Below are positions 42,681-50,790 of a DNA stretch of 64,000 nucleotides, piece by piece. This DNA comes from Mycolicibacterium iranicum (lineage in GTDB: Bacteria; Actinomycetota; Actinomycetes; Mycobacteriales; Mycobacteriaceae): positions 248,001 to 312,000 of the forward strand of contig NZ_LQPC01000028.1 in NCBI RefSeq assembly GCF_002101705.1. Direction: 5' to 3'. Position numbers and translations under genes: made by a program. Within the stretch, counting starts at the first letter, position 1, and every line of letters begins with the position of its first letter. Under the pieces are notes generated by a model. The model did not search any database. It was not told the origin of the DNA and saw only the letters and a list, made by a program, of their open reading frames with translations.

Positions 42681-42808
42681 AGCGTGGCCGGGGCAGGATT
42701 CCCATGCGCGCCTATGTCCGGAATTGCACTCGACCTGTCCGGGACGGTCGGTCCATGTCCCGTTTTGCCGCACACCTGTCGCAGCGGGCAGGTATCCGAA
42801 AACCAGCG

Positions 42809-42824
42809 GTTACGTTCCGGAAAC
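42809..42824 (+). promoter_or_regulatory. GlnR-like nitrogen box upstream of the nitrile hydratase operon
   Basis: GTTAC (42809-42813), N6, GAAAC (42820-42824) is an exact match to the GlnR half-site pair. A GAAAA at 42798 lies at the correct 11-bp phase. The core ACGTTCCGGAAACACC differs from the amt site ACATTCCGGAAACACA at two of 16 bases. A TACGTT (-10-like) overlaps it, so position-dependent activation or repression is possible. Confidence 0.6.
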
Positions 42825-42865
42825 ACCCCGACGCGAACGTAGTTGGCGACACGAGGAGGGACCAT

Positions 42866-43390
42866 ATGGATTCGCGGTCTGCGCTGACGCTGAGTATCGG
42901 TGTGCTCGGAGGTGTGGCGGTCGCCTTCACGGCCACGGTGATCGCCGTTCCGATCTGGGTGGTGTTTCTCGCCTGGGCGTCGTTCTTCTTCGTCGGTGGA
43001 GGCCCCGCCGGCTGGATGAGATCGGTGTGCTCCAACCTGGTTGGCGTCGCGATCGCATGTGCGAGCCTGTACGCCGCACACTTGTTCGGGGGCAGCCTGA
43101 CCGCCACCGCCATCGCCGTAGGCGTCGGCAGCGCGCTGATGGTCCAGGCGTCGTGGTTGGGACTGCTTTCCACCACACCGGCGGTCGTCGTCGGGTTCGC
43201 CTCAACCGTGTCGACCGTTGCCGGAACCGGCCAATTGGTGACCGCGACAAGCATTTCGCACCCCGGACTGGTGGCGGCATGCGCATGCGTGCTCGGTGCG
43301 ACATTCGGAATCGCCTCCGAATACGTGGCCACCGCAATGACACGACCGGCACCGGCCGGCCGGCCCGACACGGAAGGCGCAGCAGCATGA
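42866..43390 (+). CDS. DUF1097 integral membrane protein
   Basis: A 174-residue membrane protein with about five helices, of the DUF1097 family (FFFVGGGPAGWMRSVCSNLV and VQASWLGLLSTTPAVVVGFA are typical). Function is unknown. ATG 42866 has GAGGAGGG 5 bases upstream, and the stop overlaps the nitrile hydratase beta start by ATGA, so it is the first gene of that operon. A role as channel or permease for nitrile, amide or ammonium is an inference from position only. Confidence 0.8.
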   Translation: MDSRSALTLSIGVLGGVAVAFTATVIAVPIWVVFLAWASFFFVGGGPAGWMRSVCSNLVGVAIACASLYAAHLFGGSLTATAIAVGVGSALMVQASWLGLLSTTPAVVVGFASTVSTVAGTGQLVTATSISHPGLVAACACVLGATFGIASEYVATAMTRPAPAGRPDTEGAAA

Positions 43391-44121
43391 AGCTCCAGCA
43401 CTATCTCGGCGGGCTCGAGGGATTGCCTCAGCCACTCGATCTCGAGAAGCGGGTGTTCGTCGAAGACTGGGAGAAGCGCATCTTCGGCATCCACGTCGCG
43501 ATGATGGGTCTGAGCAATCACCTCGGCTCGGCGCTGCCCGAGTATCCGATCGACGATGTGCCGACGGAATTCCATGATGAATGGACGTGGGCTTCGCTGC
43601 GCACCGGTGCCGAGGGCATGAATCCCTTCGACTACTTCAAGTTCCGCTACTACGAGAAATGGCTCGGCGGCATCAGTGCGTTCTTCGTGGACAGAGGCTA
43701 CGTCTCCGAGGCCGAGATCGGTGCGCTCCTGGGCGCCGTCGATGCGCCGACGGACCAGGGCGATCCCGCCATCGACGATCAGGTGATCGCCTATCTGCGC
43801 CGCGGCGACAGCCCCCGCCGCGATGTCGCCCATCCGAAGTTCGCCGTAGGACAAAAGGTTTGCATCGCCGACAAGCCCGCCGCCGAGCACACGCGGCTTC
43901 CCGGCTATCTGCGTGCCAAGGTCGGGACCGTGCAGCGCATCTTCGAAGGCGACTACGGCTATTTCGTCGCCACCGGTGACGGCATCGGCGACCCCATGCC
44001 GATATACATCGTCGAGTTCACCCCTCAGGAGCTGTGGGGTCCCCGCGCGGAACCAGGCGCCAACAGCCTCTATGCCGAATTGTTCGAGGCCTACCTGCAA
44101 CCCCTCGAGGAGGACAAGTGA
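43387..44121 (+). CDS. Nitrile hydratase beta subunit
   Basis: A 244-residue beta subunit. The N-terminal helical part (VFVEDWEKRIFGIHVAMMGL, NPFDYFKFRYYEKWLGG) and the C-terminal SH3-like barrel (KFAVGQKVCIADKPAAEHTR, LPGYLRAKVGTVQRIF) match the full-length NHase fold rather than the split subunits of thiocyanate hydrolase. Beta-before-alpha order is the rule in cobalt-type operons. It pairs with alpha to hydrate R-CN to R-CONH2. The alpha start overlaps its stop by GTGA. Confidence 0.88.
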   Translation: MKLQHYLGGLEGLPQPLDLEKRVFVEDWEKRIFGIHVAMMGLSNHLGSALPEYPIDDVPTEFHDEWTWASLRTGAEGMNPFDYFKFRYYEKWLGGISAFFVDRGYVSEAEIGALLGAVDAPTDQGDPAIDDQVIAYLRRGDSPRRDVAHPKFAVGQKVCIADKPAAEHTRLPGYLRAKVGTVQRIFEGDYGYFVATGDGIGDPMPIYIVEFTPQELWGPRAEPGANSLYAELFEAYLQPLEEDK

Positions 44122-44738
44122 CCGACCAGTTCGCCTACCCGCCCGACCGTGAGAAGCTCAGCGCCGACCGGGTCGCCGCGCTGGAACGGCTCTTGATCGA
44201 AAAGGGCATCATCACAAGTCACACGGTCGACAAGGTACTGGCCTATTTCGAATCGGAGATGACTCCGCTCAACGGCAAGAAGATTGTTGTGAAGGCGTGG
44301 ACTGATCCGGAATTCGCCGCGCGGGTCGTCGACGATACGCCCGCCGCCATCGCCGAACTGGAACTGCCGGAGGGCATGGCCGGTGCCGAAGGCGAGCATC
44401 TGCAGGCTGTCGCCAATTCCCCGGGTGTGCACAACCTGGTGATCTGCACGCTCTGCTCGTGCTTTCCCTGGCCGGTTCTCGGGCTGCCGCCGTACTGGTA
44501 CAAGGATCCGGTGTTTCGTGCGCGCGCCGCGCGCGAACCACGCACGGTACTCGCGGAGGTCGGGGTCGAACTACCCGACGACACCGAGATCAAGATCTGG
44601 GATTCATCCGGGCACTCCCGGTGGTTCGTCATACCGGAACGGCCCTCGGGCACAGACGGTTTCACCGACGAGCAACTCATGGACCTGGTCACCACGGAGT
44701 CGATGATGGGTGTCGCGCTGGCGGGGCAGGCGTCATGA
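44118..44738 (+). CDS. Cobalt-type nitrile hydratase alpha subunit
   Basis: A 206-residue alpha subunit binding the catalytic metal. The claw motif is Cys110-Thr-Leu-Cys113-Ser114-Cys115; Thr at the second position is the hallmark of cobalt (Fe enzymes have Ser), and the two later cysteines are expected to be oxidised. FPWPVLGLPPYWYKDP follows, as in true NHases. The GTG start has GAGGAGG 5 bases upstream. A third small activator gene and a CbiM-like cobalt gene follow directly. Confidence 0.92.
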   Translation: MTDQFAYPPDREKLSADRVAALERLLIEKGIITSHTVDKVLAYFESEMTPLNGKKIVVKAWTDPEFAARVVDDTPAAIAELELPEGMAGAEGEHLQAVANSPGVHNLVICTLCSCFPWPVLGLPPYWYKDPVFRARAAREPRTVLAEVGVELPDDTEIKIWDSSGHSRWFVIPERPSGTDGFTDEQLMDLVTTESMMGVALAGQAS

Positions 44739-45019
44739 AGCTGCACAACACCTGTACCACCGACCAGGCCGCGCCATCCTTCGACCACGAGTGGCAGCGC
44801 CGGGCTTTCGGTCTCGCCCTTGCGCTTTCAGAGTTCGGGCACTATCCCTGGAGCGAATTCCAGCAGAGCCTCATCGACACCATCGGCGCCTGGGAAGCGT
44901 CGCCGGAACCTGTTCGAGGCGAATGGGAGTATTACGACCACTGGGTCGCCGCTCTCGAACATGTCGTCGACCGACGGTCGATTCTGTCAGCACCCGAAGA
45001 GCTGCGCGACCACCACTGA
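44735..45019 (+). CDS. Nitrile hydratase activator (P14K/NhlE-like)
   Basis: A 94-residue protein resembling the N-terminal helical part of NHase beta (AFGLALALSEFGHYPWSEFQ, YYDHWVAALEHVV). Such proteins escort cobalt into the alpha subunit and assist oxidation of the claw cysteines by swapping subunits. The ATG overlaps the alpha stop (ATGA). The C-terminus ends DHH after a short linker. Confidence 0.85.
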   Translation: MKLHNTCTTDQAAPSFDHEWQRRAFGLALALSEFGHYPWSEFQQSLIDTIGAWEASPEPVRGEWEYYDHWVAALEHVVDRRSILSAPEELRDHH

Positions 45020-45053
45020 ACCAACACCGAACAGCGAGAAGAACGGAACTGAC

Positions 45054-45731
45054 ATGCACATCGAGCCAGGTTTGGTCGACGGGGCCAAGATCGTCCTGAG
45101 TTATGCCACCGCCGCGGGCACGGGCGCCTACGCGCTCAGCGCTGCGTGGAAGCACGTCAAAGAACGCGGCATTGCGTCTCTGCTTGTCGGCGCCACGCTG
45201 ACGACGGCACTGGTGTTCGCATTCTTCGAGGTGTTCCCGCACTTCCCCGTCGGAGTGTCCGAGGTCCACCTCATCCTCGGGTCGACGTTGTTCCTGCTCT
45301 TCGGAGCCGCTCCGGCGGCGATCGGTTTAGCGCTGGGGCTGCTCATCCAGGGCCTGCTCGTGGCGCCGTTCGATCTCCCGCAGTACGGCATGAACGTCAC
45401 CACGTTGTTGGTGCCGTTGTTCGCGTTGCAGTATGTGGCCGGCAGGACCATCGCGCCCGAGACCCGATATGTCGACCTGAAATACCGTCAGGCGTTGACG
45501 CTGTCGGCGACATATCAGGCAGGGATCGTGTCCTGGGTGACCTTCTGGGCCCTCTACGGGCAGGGCTTCTCTGTAGAAACCGTCACCAGCGTGGCCACGT
45601 TCGGCGCGGCGTATCTGTCGGTGATCGTGCTGGAGCCGTTGGCAGACCTCGCGGTGCTCGCGGCGGCCAAGGCCGCCCAGCGCTACCGCGACGGTGCGTG
45701 GCTGGAGCCGAGGTTGTTCAATCCCGCCTGA
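45054..45731 (+). CDS. CbiM-family cobalt ECF transporter S-component
   Basis: A 225-residue membrane protein with about six helices. The N-terminus is Met-His-Ile, and in CbiM the free N-terminus and His2 coordinate Co(II), which supports ATG 45054 as the exact start. FGAAPAAIGLALGLLIQGLL and YGMNVTTLLVPLFAL are typical CbiM segments. No cbiN, cbiQ or cbiO is nearby, so it must borrow an energising module or act alone. It sits 34 bases after the activator and presumably supplies cobalt to the hydratase, the role NhlF fills in classical operons. Confidence 0.82.
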   Translation: MHIEPGLVDGAKIVLSYATAAGTGAYALSAAWKHVKERGIASLLVGATLTTALVFAFFEVFPHFPVGVSEVHLILGSTLFLLFGAAPAAIGLALGLLIQGLLVAPFDLPQYGMNVTTLLVPLFALQYVAGRTIAPETRYVDLKYRQALTLSATYQAGIVSWVTFWALYGQGFSVETVTSVATFGAAYLSVIVLEPLADLAVLAAAKAAQRYRDGAWLEPRLFNPA

Positions 45732-45733
45732 GT

Positions 45734-46213
45734 TCAGGCGGCCGAGCTGCGCAGACGTGCGCAACTGACCGGCGCGGGCGTCGACACCGGCGTCTGCGCC
45801 GGCGCGGCCTTGCGCCGCGTGTCGCGAGCATCACGCTGGATTCGGCGGGCGAGCACGCGGTCGTTGCGCTTGTTCAGCGAGCGGCTGCGCTGCACCAGCT
45901 GGTCGAGTTGCTGCCAGCTCAGTCCGTCGAGGTCGCCATCGGAGTCGTGGGTGGCGATCACGACCGAGCCTCGCAGCAGCGGTACCGATTTCGCCGTGAA
46001 ACCCGTTGTCGCCAGCAGAAGTTCGGTCGCCGCGAGGTTGACGCGGCGCTGGCAGCCGTGCGTCGACGGGCTGAACCAGAAATCGAACTGTCGGTCCGTA
46101 CTGGTCAGGCAGTGCAGACCCTGGTCGTGCATCAGCTTCTCGATATCGGCCTTGGTGTAGGCGCGGGTCTCATACACGGCGCCGCGGGCGCTGAAGTAAA
46201 GAACTGTGTTCAT
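45734..46213 (-). CDS. Hypothetical protein, 159 aa
   Basis: A soluble protein with an alpha+beta N-terminal 110 residues (MNTVLYFSARGAVYETRAYT; LHCLTSTDRQFDFWFSPSTH) and a basic, Ala/Pro-rich tail. No signal peptide, membrane helix or known motif is seen. ATG 46213 was chosen because the upstream reading (starting 46666) is Arg/Pro low complexity. It lies tail to tail with the CbiM gene, and its AT-rich 125-bp upstream spacer is unlike the surroundings. I do not recognise a family. Confidence 0.65.
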   Translation of the reverse strand: MNTVLYFSARGAVYETRAYTKADIEKLMHDQGLHCLTSTDRQFDFWFSPSTHGCQRRVNLAATELLLATTGFTAKSVPLLRGSVVIATHDSDGDLDGLSWQQLDQLVQRSRSLNKRNDRVLARRIQRDARDTRRKAAPAQTPVSTPAPVSCARLRSSAA

Positions 46214-46338
46214 GTCGATGTTCCATTCATCTCTTTCATCGGTTCCCTGGATGCGCGGGCGCGCCGCCGCGCTGTTAACAGAGTTACCCATGTGACTTTT
46301 GAGACAAACGTTGATATCGAATATGCAACGACACATCG

Positions 46339-47889
46339 CTACCATCGCCGCTGCAGGCGGTCGCGATAGGAACGGCCGTCGGGGTCGTAGACGGCCCGGT
46401 ATACGGGCTCGGCCCAGATCCGCGTCAGGGCGCCGAGATGTTCGGGTTGGTGCGGGCGCAGTCGTCCCGGCGGACGCGGGCCGACTCGGCCTCGGTCGTG
46501 CCAGTCCTGCAACGCGTGTGCCGATCGGATGACAGCGCGCACGGCGTCCGCAGGATCGACGAGCTCGCCGTCTTGGCTGCCGTCGGTTGCTCGGTCGAGG
46601 TGCTCGCGAAGAAGGCGCAACCTCAGATCCCGGGCGAATCCACCGGTGTCGTCGAGCACCGCGCACGACAATTCGCTGTCGTGTGTCCAGGATCGCCGGT
46701 TGAAGTTGTCGCTACCGACCGAAGCCCAGACATCGTCGATCACACAGACTTTAGCGTGCACGTAAACCGGTGTGCTGTCGTGGTTTTCGAGATCGAAGAC
46801 GTGAACGCGGTCGGGATCTGCTGCCCGGCACGTCTCGAGAGCGTGCTGGCGCCCGACCTGGTTGGGCGGAAGTGCGAGGCGTCCGTCGACATCGGGGTGG
46901 CGCGGCACGACCGCGATGAGATGGAGGTCGGGATTGGCCCTCAGCGCGGCGGCGAACAGATTGGTCACGTCCTTCGACCACAGGTATTGGTCCTCCAGGT
47001 AGATGAGCCGACGCGCGCGTCGCAGCGCCTTCGTGTAGCCGCGGGCGATGCTGAACTCTCCGTGCGGGGCGAAGGCGTACTCGAAGTGGGCGTCGGGGTA
47101 GGTGCGCAACACCTGCACCGAGTGGGGACCGCACGGTGGCGGGTCCGTGGGCTGTGGTGGCAGCTCACCTGGAGTCAGGTCGGCTCGCCGAAGCTTGTCG
47201 ACCACCCACGCGATGGGGGAGAGCATGTCCAGCGGCGCCGGATCGGTCCAGCGTTCCCGGAACGTGGTGTCCAGCGCGCCGACCGCCGGACCCCGGATGC
47301 GCAGCTGGACGTCATGCCACGGCGGCCTGTCGCCGTACGCGGGGGACATCTGGACGGCCTGAACGTCGCCGCGATGGTCGGCATCGTCACGGCGGGAATG
47401 GCACAGGTCGATTCCGCCGACGAACGCGACGTCGCGTTCTGGATTGCTGGGGCGACGCAGCACCACCAGCTTCTGATGATGGGAACCGCCGAACCGCACC
47501 CGCTGATCGAGGAGCACCTCGCCACCGGCGGCTTCGATGGCCTCCCCGAGGTGCTGGTTCTCCTCCTCGCTGTAGGAGAACTTGTCCAGATGCGAGCGCC
47601 ACACCAGTCCCTTGACGACCACGCCACGGCGCGCGGCGTCGGAGAACAGCTTCGCGATCGTCGGACCCGCGTCACGCATCCGCTGATCGGGATCGCCACG
47701 CCAATCGGTGAAAAACAGGTGATCACCCGGGCCGAGAGCGGCGACCTCGGTCGCCAGTCGGTCGAAGTACGTGGCGCCATGTATCAGCGGCTCGACCCGG
47801 TTTCCCGTGCTCCAGTCGGGGATAGACGTGGCGAAGTTGCCGCGCTCGCCGGCGGCGAGAAACCAGTCCGTTGAATCAGGCACCTCCAC
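46339..47889 (-). CDS. Phospholipase D-family protein
   Basis: A 516-residue cytoplasmic PLD superfamily protein with two HKD regions. The second is canonical (YVHAKVCVIDDVWASVGSDN). The first reads HHQKLVVLRRPSNPERDVAF, where the Asp expected five residues after Lys is Arg; this variant is common in actinobacterial homologues. Likely activity is phosphodiester hydrolysis or transphosphatidylation. Start GTG 47889. It stands alone. Confidence 0.85.
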   Translation of the reverse strand: MEVPDSTDWFLAAGERGNFATSIPDWSTGNRVEPLIHGATYFDRLATEVAALGPGDHLFFTDWRGDPDQRMRDAGPTIAKLFSDAARRGVVVKGLVWRSHLDKFSYSEEENQHLGEAIEAAGGEVLLDQRVRFGGSHHQKLVVLRRPSNPERDVAFVGGIDLCHSRRDDADHRGDVQAVQMSPAYGDRPPWHDVQLRIRGPAVGALDTTFRERWTDPAPLDMLSPIAWVVDKLRRADLTPGELPPQPTDPPPCGPHSVQVLRTYPDAHFEYAFAPHGEFSIARGYTKALRRARRLIYLEDQYLWSKDVTNLFAAALRANPDLHLIAVVPRHPDVDGRLALPPNQVGRQHALETCRAADPDRVHVFDLENHDSTPVYVHAKVCVIDDVWASVGSDNFNRRSWTHDSELSCAVLDDTGGFARDLRLRLLREHLDRATDGSQDGELVDPADAVRAVIRSAHALQDWHDRGRVGPRPPGRLRPHQPEHLGALTRIWAEPVYRAVYDPDGRSYRDRLQRRW

Positions 47890-47982
47890 CAGTTACCCGA
47901 AAACACGGATGTCGAGAATCATGGGGCGGCTCCGTCCCTGGGGTGAGTGACCAACACGGGTCGCCACCGAAAGGAGAATTTC

Positions 47983-48390
47983 ATGGCGAAGTACCTATTC
48001 CTCAAGCACTACCGCGGCGCTCCGGCTTCGGTCAACGACGTCCCGATGGACCGGTGGTCGCCGAGTGAGATCGAAGCGCACATCCAGTACATGCAGGACT
48101 TCGCGGACCGTCTGCGCGACAGCGGCGAGTACGTCGACAGCCAGGCGTTGATGCCCGACGGAGCTTGGGTCCGTCACGACGGCGAGGGCAGGCCGCCCGT
48201 CACCGACGGACCGTTTGCAGAGACCAAGGATCTCATCGCCGGCTACATGATTGTCGACGTGGACTCCTATGAGCGGGCGGTCGAATTGGCCGGTGAACTG
48301 TCCGCCGCGCCCGGCGCCGGCGGCAAGCCGATACACGAGTGGCTCGAGGTGCGCCCGTTCATGAGCGGCACGCACCTTCCCGCCGAGTGA
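47983..48390 (+). CDS. YCII/DGPF-domain protein
   Basis: A 135-residue ferredoxin-like-fold protein of the YCII-related group, with the hallmark TDGPFAETKDLIAGYMIVDV. Its function is unknown, but such genes sit beside ECF42 sigma factors as here. ATG 47983 has AAAGGAGA 6-13 bases upstream. The stop overlaps the sigma factor start (TGATG), giving tight coupling. Confidence 0.88.
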   Translation: MAKYLFLKHYRGAPASVNDVPMDRWSPSEIEAHIQYMQDFADRLRDSGEYVDSQALMPDGAWVRHDGEGRPPVTDGPFAETKDLIAGYMIVDVDSYERAVELAGELSAAPGAGGKPIHEWLEVRPFMSGTHLPAE

Positions 48391-49529
48391 TGACGGAGGC
48401 GCAGCTGCGCGACCTCATCCCCGGTGTCCTGGCTGCCCTCGTCCGCCGCGGAGCGGACTTCGCCAGCGCGGAGGACGCCGTGCAGGAGGCATTGATCCGC
48501 GCGATCGACTCGTGGCCCGACAATCGCCCCGCGGATCCGAAGGGCTGGCTGATCACCACGGCGTGGCGCCGGTTCATCGATATCGCCAGAGCCGATGCTG
48601 CGCGACGTGATCGCGAGCGGCAGGTGAGCGACGAGCCGGCGCCGGGACCCGTACAGTCTGCGGACGACACCCTCGATATCTACTTCCTGTGCGCCCATCC
48701 CAGCCTGAGCGCCGCTTCCGCGGTGGCGCTGACGCTGCGGGCCGTCGGCGGTCTCACCACCCGGCAGATCGCCCAGGCCTACCTGGTCCCCGAAGCGACG
48801 ATGGCGCAACGGATCAGCAGAGCGAAACGGACGGTCAGCGAGGTGCGCCTCGACCAGCCCGGAGATCTGCGCACTGTGCTCAAGGTGCTGTACCTGGTGT
48901 TCAACGAGGGCTACACCGGCGACGTCGACCTCGCCGCAGAGGCGATCCGGCTGGCACGCCAGCTTGCGTCGCAGACCGCCGACGAAGAGGTAGCCGGGTT
49001 GCTGGCGCTTTTCCTGTTGCACCACGCACGCCGTCCGTCCCGCACGCGTGCCGACGGCAGCCTCGTTCCGCTCGCAGACCAGGACCGCAGCCTGTGGCGC
49101 ACCGACCTCATCGCCGAAGGCGTCGCGATCCTTCAGGCTGCGCTGGCGCTGGACCGCTTGGGCGAGTACCAGGCGCAGGCCGCGATCGCGGCCCTGCACG
49201 CAGACGCCCGAACCTCGACGGAGACCGACTGGGTACAGATCGTCGAGTGGTACGACGAGTTGCTCCGCTTCAACGACAGCACGATCGTGCGTCTCAACCG
49301 TGCCGTCGCGATCGGCGAGGCCGACGGCCCGCAGGCCGGTCTCGCCGCGCTGGCCGAGGTTGATCCGGCGCTACCGCGCTACACCGCGTCAGAGGCTTAC
49401 CTTCGTGAGAAGGCCGGTGACACCGATCTGGCGGCTCGGCTCTACACCGAAGCAGCCGCGCAGGCGCAGACCGTCGCCGAGCGCAACCACCTGACCATGC
49501 GCGCGGCATCGCTGCGCCACAGCTCATAG
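48390..49529 (+). CDS. ECF42-like sigma factor with C-terminal TPR-like domain
   Basis: A 379-residue ECF sigma factor: region 2 (ASAEDAVQEALIRAIDSWPD, PKGWLITTAWRRFID), region 4 (LTLRAVGGLTTRQIAQAYLV, EATMAQRISRAKRTV), then a helical C-terminal extension of about 200 residues with TPR-like repeats. This layout plus a DGPF gene next door defines the ECF42 group, which has no anti-sigma factor; the extension is thought to control activity. GTG 48387 is an in-frame alternative start. Confidence 0.88.
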   Translation: MTEAQLRDLIPGVLAALVRRGADFASAEDAVQEALIRAIDSWPDNRPADPKGWLITTAWRRFIDIARADAARRDRERQVSDEPAPGPVQSADDTLDIYFLCAHPSLSAASAVALTLRAVGGLTTRQIAQAYLVPEATMAQRISRAKRTVSEVRLDQPGDLRTVLKVLYLVFNEGYTGDVDLAAEAIRLARQLASQTADEEVAGLLALFLLHHARRPSRTRADGSLVPLADQDRSLWRTDLIAEGVAILQAALALDRLGEYQAQAAIAALHADARTSTETDWVQIVEWYDELLRFNDSTIVRLNRAVAIGEADGPQAGLAALAEVDPALPRYTASEAYLREKAGDTDLAARLYTEAAAQAQTVAERNHLTMRAASLRHSS

Positions 49530-49829
49530 CGCGACGAGCAGGACGACGACGATGGCCAGCGCGAAAAGCGCTGTGCCGTAACCGAGTATCAAGACCTCGC
49601 CGCGCGGCGGCGGCACCCTGCTCTGCTCTTCGCGCATGCGAAGCGACCGCCGGTAAGCGAGCCACAGCACGACGAGCGCGAGCAGTCCCGCGAGGGATGC
49701 GAGTGTTACCCGGCCCACCTCGAGGGGCCCATGCGGGCGCAGCAGGACCAGCGCACCGCCGACGACGATCCCGAATGCGCTTCGCTCCCAGGACAGCTGC
49801 GTGCGCTCCACCTGGAGGCCCGGTTTCAT
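49524..49829 (-). CDS. DUF202 membrane protein
   Basis: A 101-residue DUF202-family protein with three membrane helices. The N-terminus VERTQLSWERSAFGIVVGGA carries the family's (E)RT.L.W.R/(E)R motif. It overlaps the next gene upstream by ATGA, so the two are translated as a unit, and overlaps the convergent sigma factor stop by 6 bases. Function unknown. Confidence 0.82.
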   Translation of the reverse strand: MKPGLQVERTQLSWERSAFGIVVGGALVLLRPHGPLEVGRVTLASLAGLLALVVLWLAYRRSLRMREEQSRVPPPRGEVLILGYGTALFALAIVVVLLVAL

Positions 49830-50173
49830 CGGGGCGGCCAGACGAACAGGATCACCAGCACCGCGACGGTGATCACGAAGATCGCCGTGCCCAGTGCGGC
49901 GGGGATCCGCGTCGGAGGCAGGTCCTCACCGCAGCGCATCGCCGTCTGCACGCGTTGCCAGCGTCTGACCGCCAGCGCGGCGAGTACACCGCCGCCGGCG
50001 GTCAAAACGATGCTCAGAACGTGTCGTACCCCGGCGATCCCGAAAGCCGGTAGGAACTGGATCACGGCCACACCGCCGGCGATCAGTGCCAGCGAGGTGC
50101 GGATCCAGGCGAGGAAGGTGCGCTCGTTGGCCAGGGTGAATCGGTAGTCCGGTTCCTCACCCTCGTCGCGCAC
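49826..50173 (-). CDS. DUF202 (YidH-like) membrane protein
   Basis: A 115-residue DUF202 protein with three helices. The motif is RFTLANERTFLAWIRTSLALI, the classical ANERT.LAW.RT form. Pairs of DUF202 proteins in tandem are common in actinobacteria and suggest a heteromeric membrane complex. The GTG start has TACGGT 6 bases upstream (leaderless). Confidence 0.85.
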   Translation of the reverse strand: MRDEGEEPDYRFTLANERTFLAWIRTSLALIAGGVAVIQFLPAFGIAGVRHVLSIVLTAGGGVLAALAVRRWQRVQTAMRCGEDLPPTRIPAALGTAIFVITVAVLVILFVWPPR

Positions 50174-50179
50174 CGGTCA

Positions 50180-50185
50180 ACCGTA
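50180..50185 (-). promoter_or_regulatory. -10 element of the DUF202 pair, leaderless
   Basis: TACGGT on the minus strand ends 6 bases before GTG 50173. Confidence 0.5.
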
Positions 50186-50357
50186 ATATGCGCGGCGCGC
50201 CGTGGACGGTGACCCGGACCCGGTTCGGGCTTCGAGCGTGTCGTTGATGCTTGATGCGCGCTGGGCGCCAGCGGATAGTCACCTGCGAGGCGAGGCTGCC
50301 CTGTGTGGCTTTAGTCTGGGCTCGCTGAGAAGCATCTGACGTTGACAGGGAGGCTCG

Positions 50358-50744
50358 ATGTATCTGCCGACTGTTCGCGCGGCCGCTGCGACATGGCTCG
50401 CGGGTACCGCAGTGGCGTTGGTTGTGCAGGGAGTATTCCCGGAAAAGTTCGCCGCCACTACAGCATGGGGGTACAACCCCGGGTGGCAACGCGAGATCGC
50501 GATCTGGAACCTGGGGACGTTGGTCGCGGGAACGGCCATAGTCGCGGGTGCCGGCGACCCCGTGCGGGCGCAACTTCGTGGTCTGGCCGTCCTCTCAGCG
50601 TTGTTCGGGGCCAATCATGCTGCCGCGGCGGCGCGGTCGGGCAAGCCCGGCAACATCGCGTGGGCCGTCATCAACGGTGGCGGTGTCGTATCCGCCCTCG
50701 GCGCGTTGGCGCAGCGAAAGCCCGACTGTCGGACTGCTCGGTAG
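50358..50744 (+). CDS. Small membrane protein, 128 aa
   Basis: A 128-residue protein with about four hydrophobic helices (VRAAAATWLAGTAVALVVQG; AIWNLGTLVAGTAIVAGAG; AINGGGVVSALGALA-like). ATG 50358 has GGGAGG 4-9 bases upstream. FGANHAAAAARSGKPGNIAW resembles small four-helix DoxX/DUF4345-like proteins, but I cannot assign it. It ends 46 bases before the LLM gene. Confidence 0.7.
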   Translation: MYLPTVRAAAATWLAGTAVALVVQGVFPEKFAATTAWGYNPGWQREIAIWNLGTLVAGTAIVAGAGDPVRAQLRGLAVLSALFGANHAAAAARSGKPGNIAWAVINGGGVVSALGALAQRKPDCRTAR

Positions 50745-50777
50745 CACCCTGCAGGCGGTCGGCGCATTCGGCAGGAA

Positions 50778-50783
50778 TAGCCT
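50778..50783 (+). promoter_or_regulatory. -10 element of the LLM oxidoreductase gene, leaderless
   Basis: TAGCCT ends 7 bases before GTG 50791. AGGA touches the start codon and is too close to act in ribosome binding. Confidence 0.5.
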
Positions 50784-50790
50784 CGCAGGA

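Noticed and set aside
43387..44738. Thiocyanate hydrolase rather than nitrile hydratase
   Set aside because: The beta protein is full length (not split), and the alpha segment after the claw (FPWPVLGLPPYWYKDP) matches nitrile hydratases. A substrate test would still be needed for certainty.
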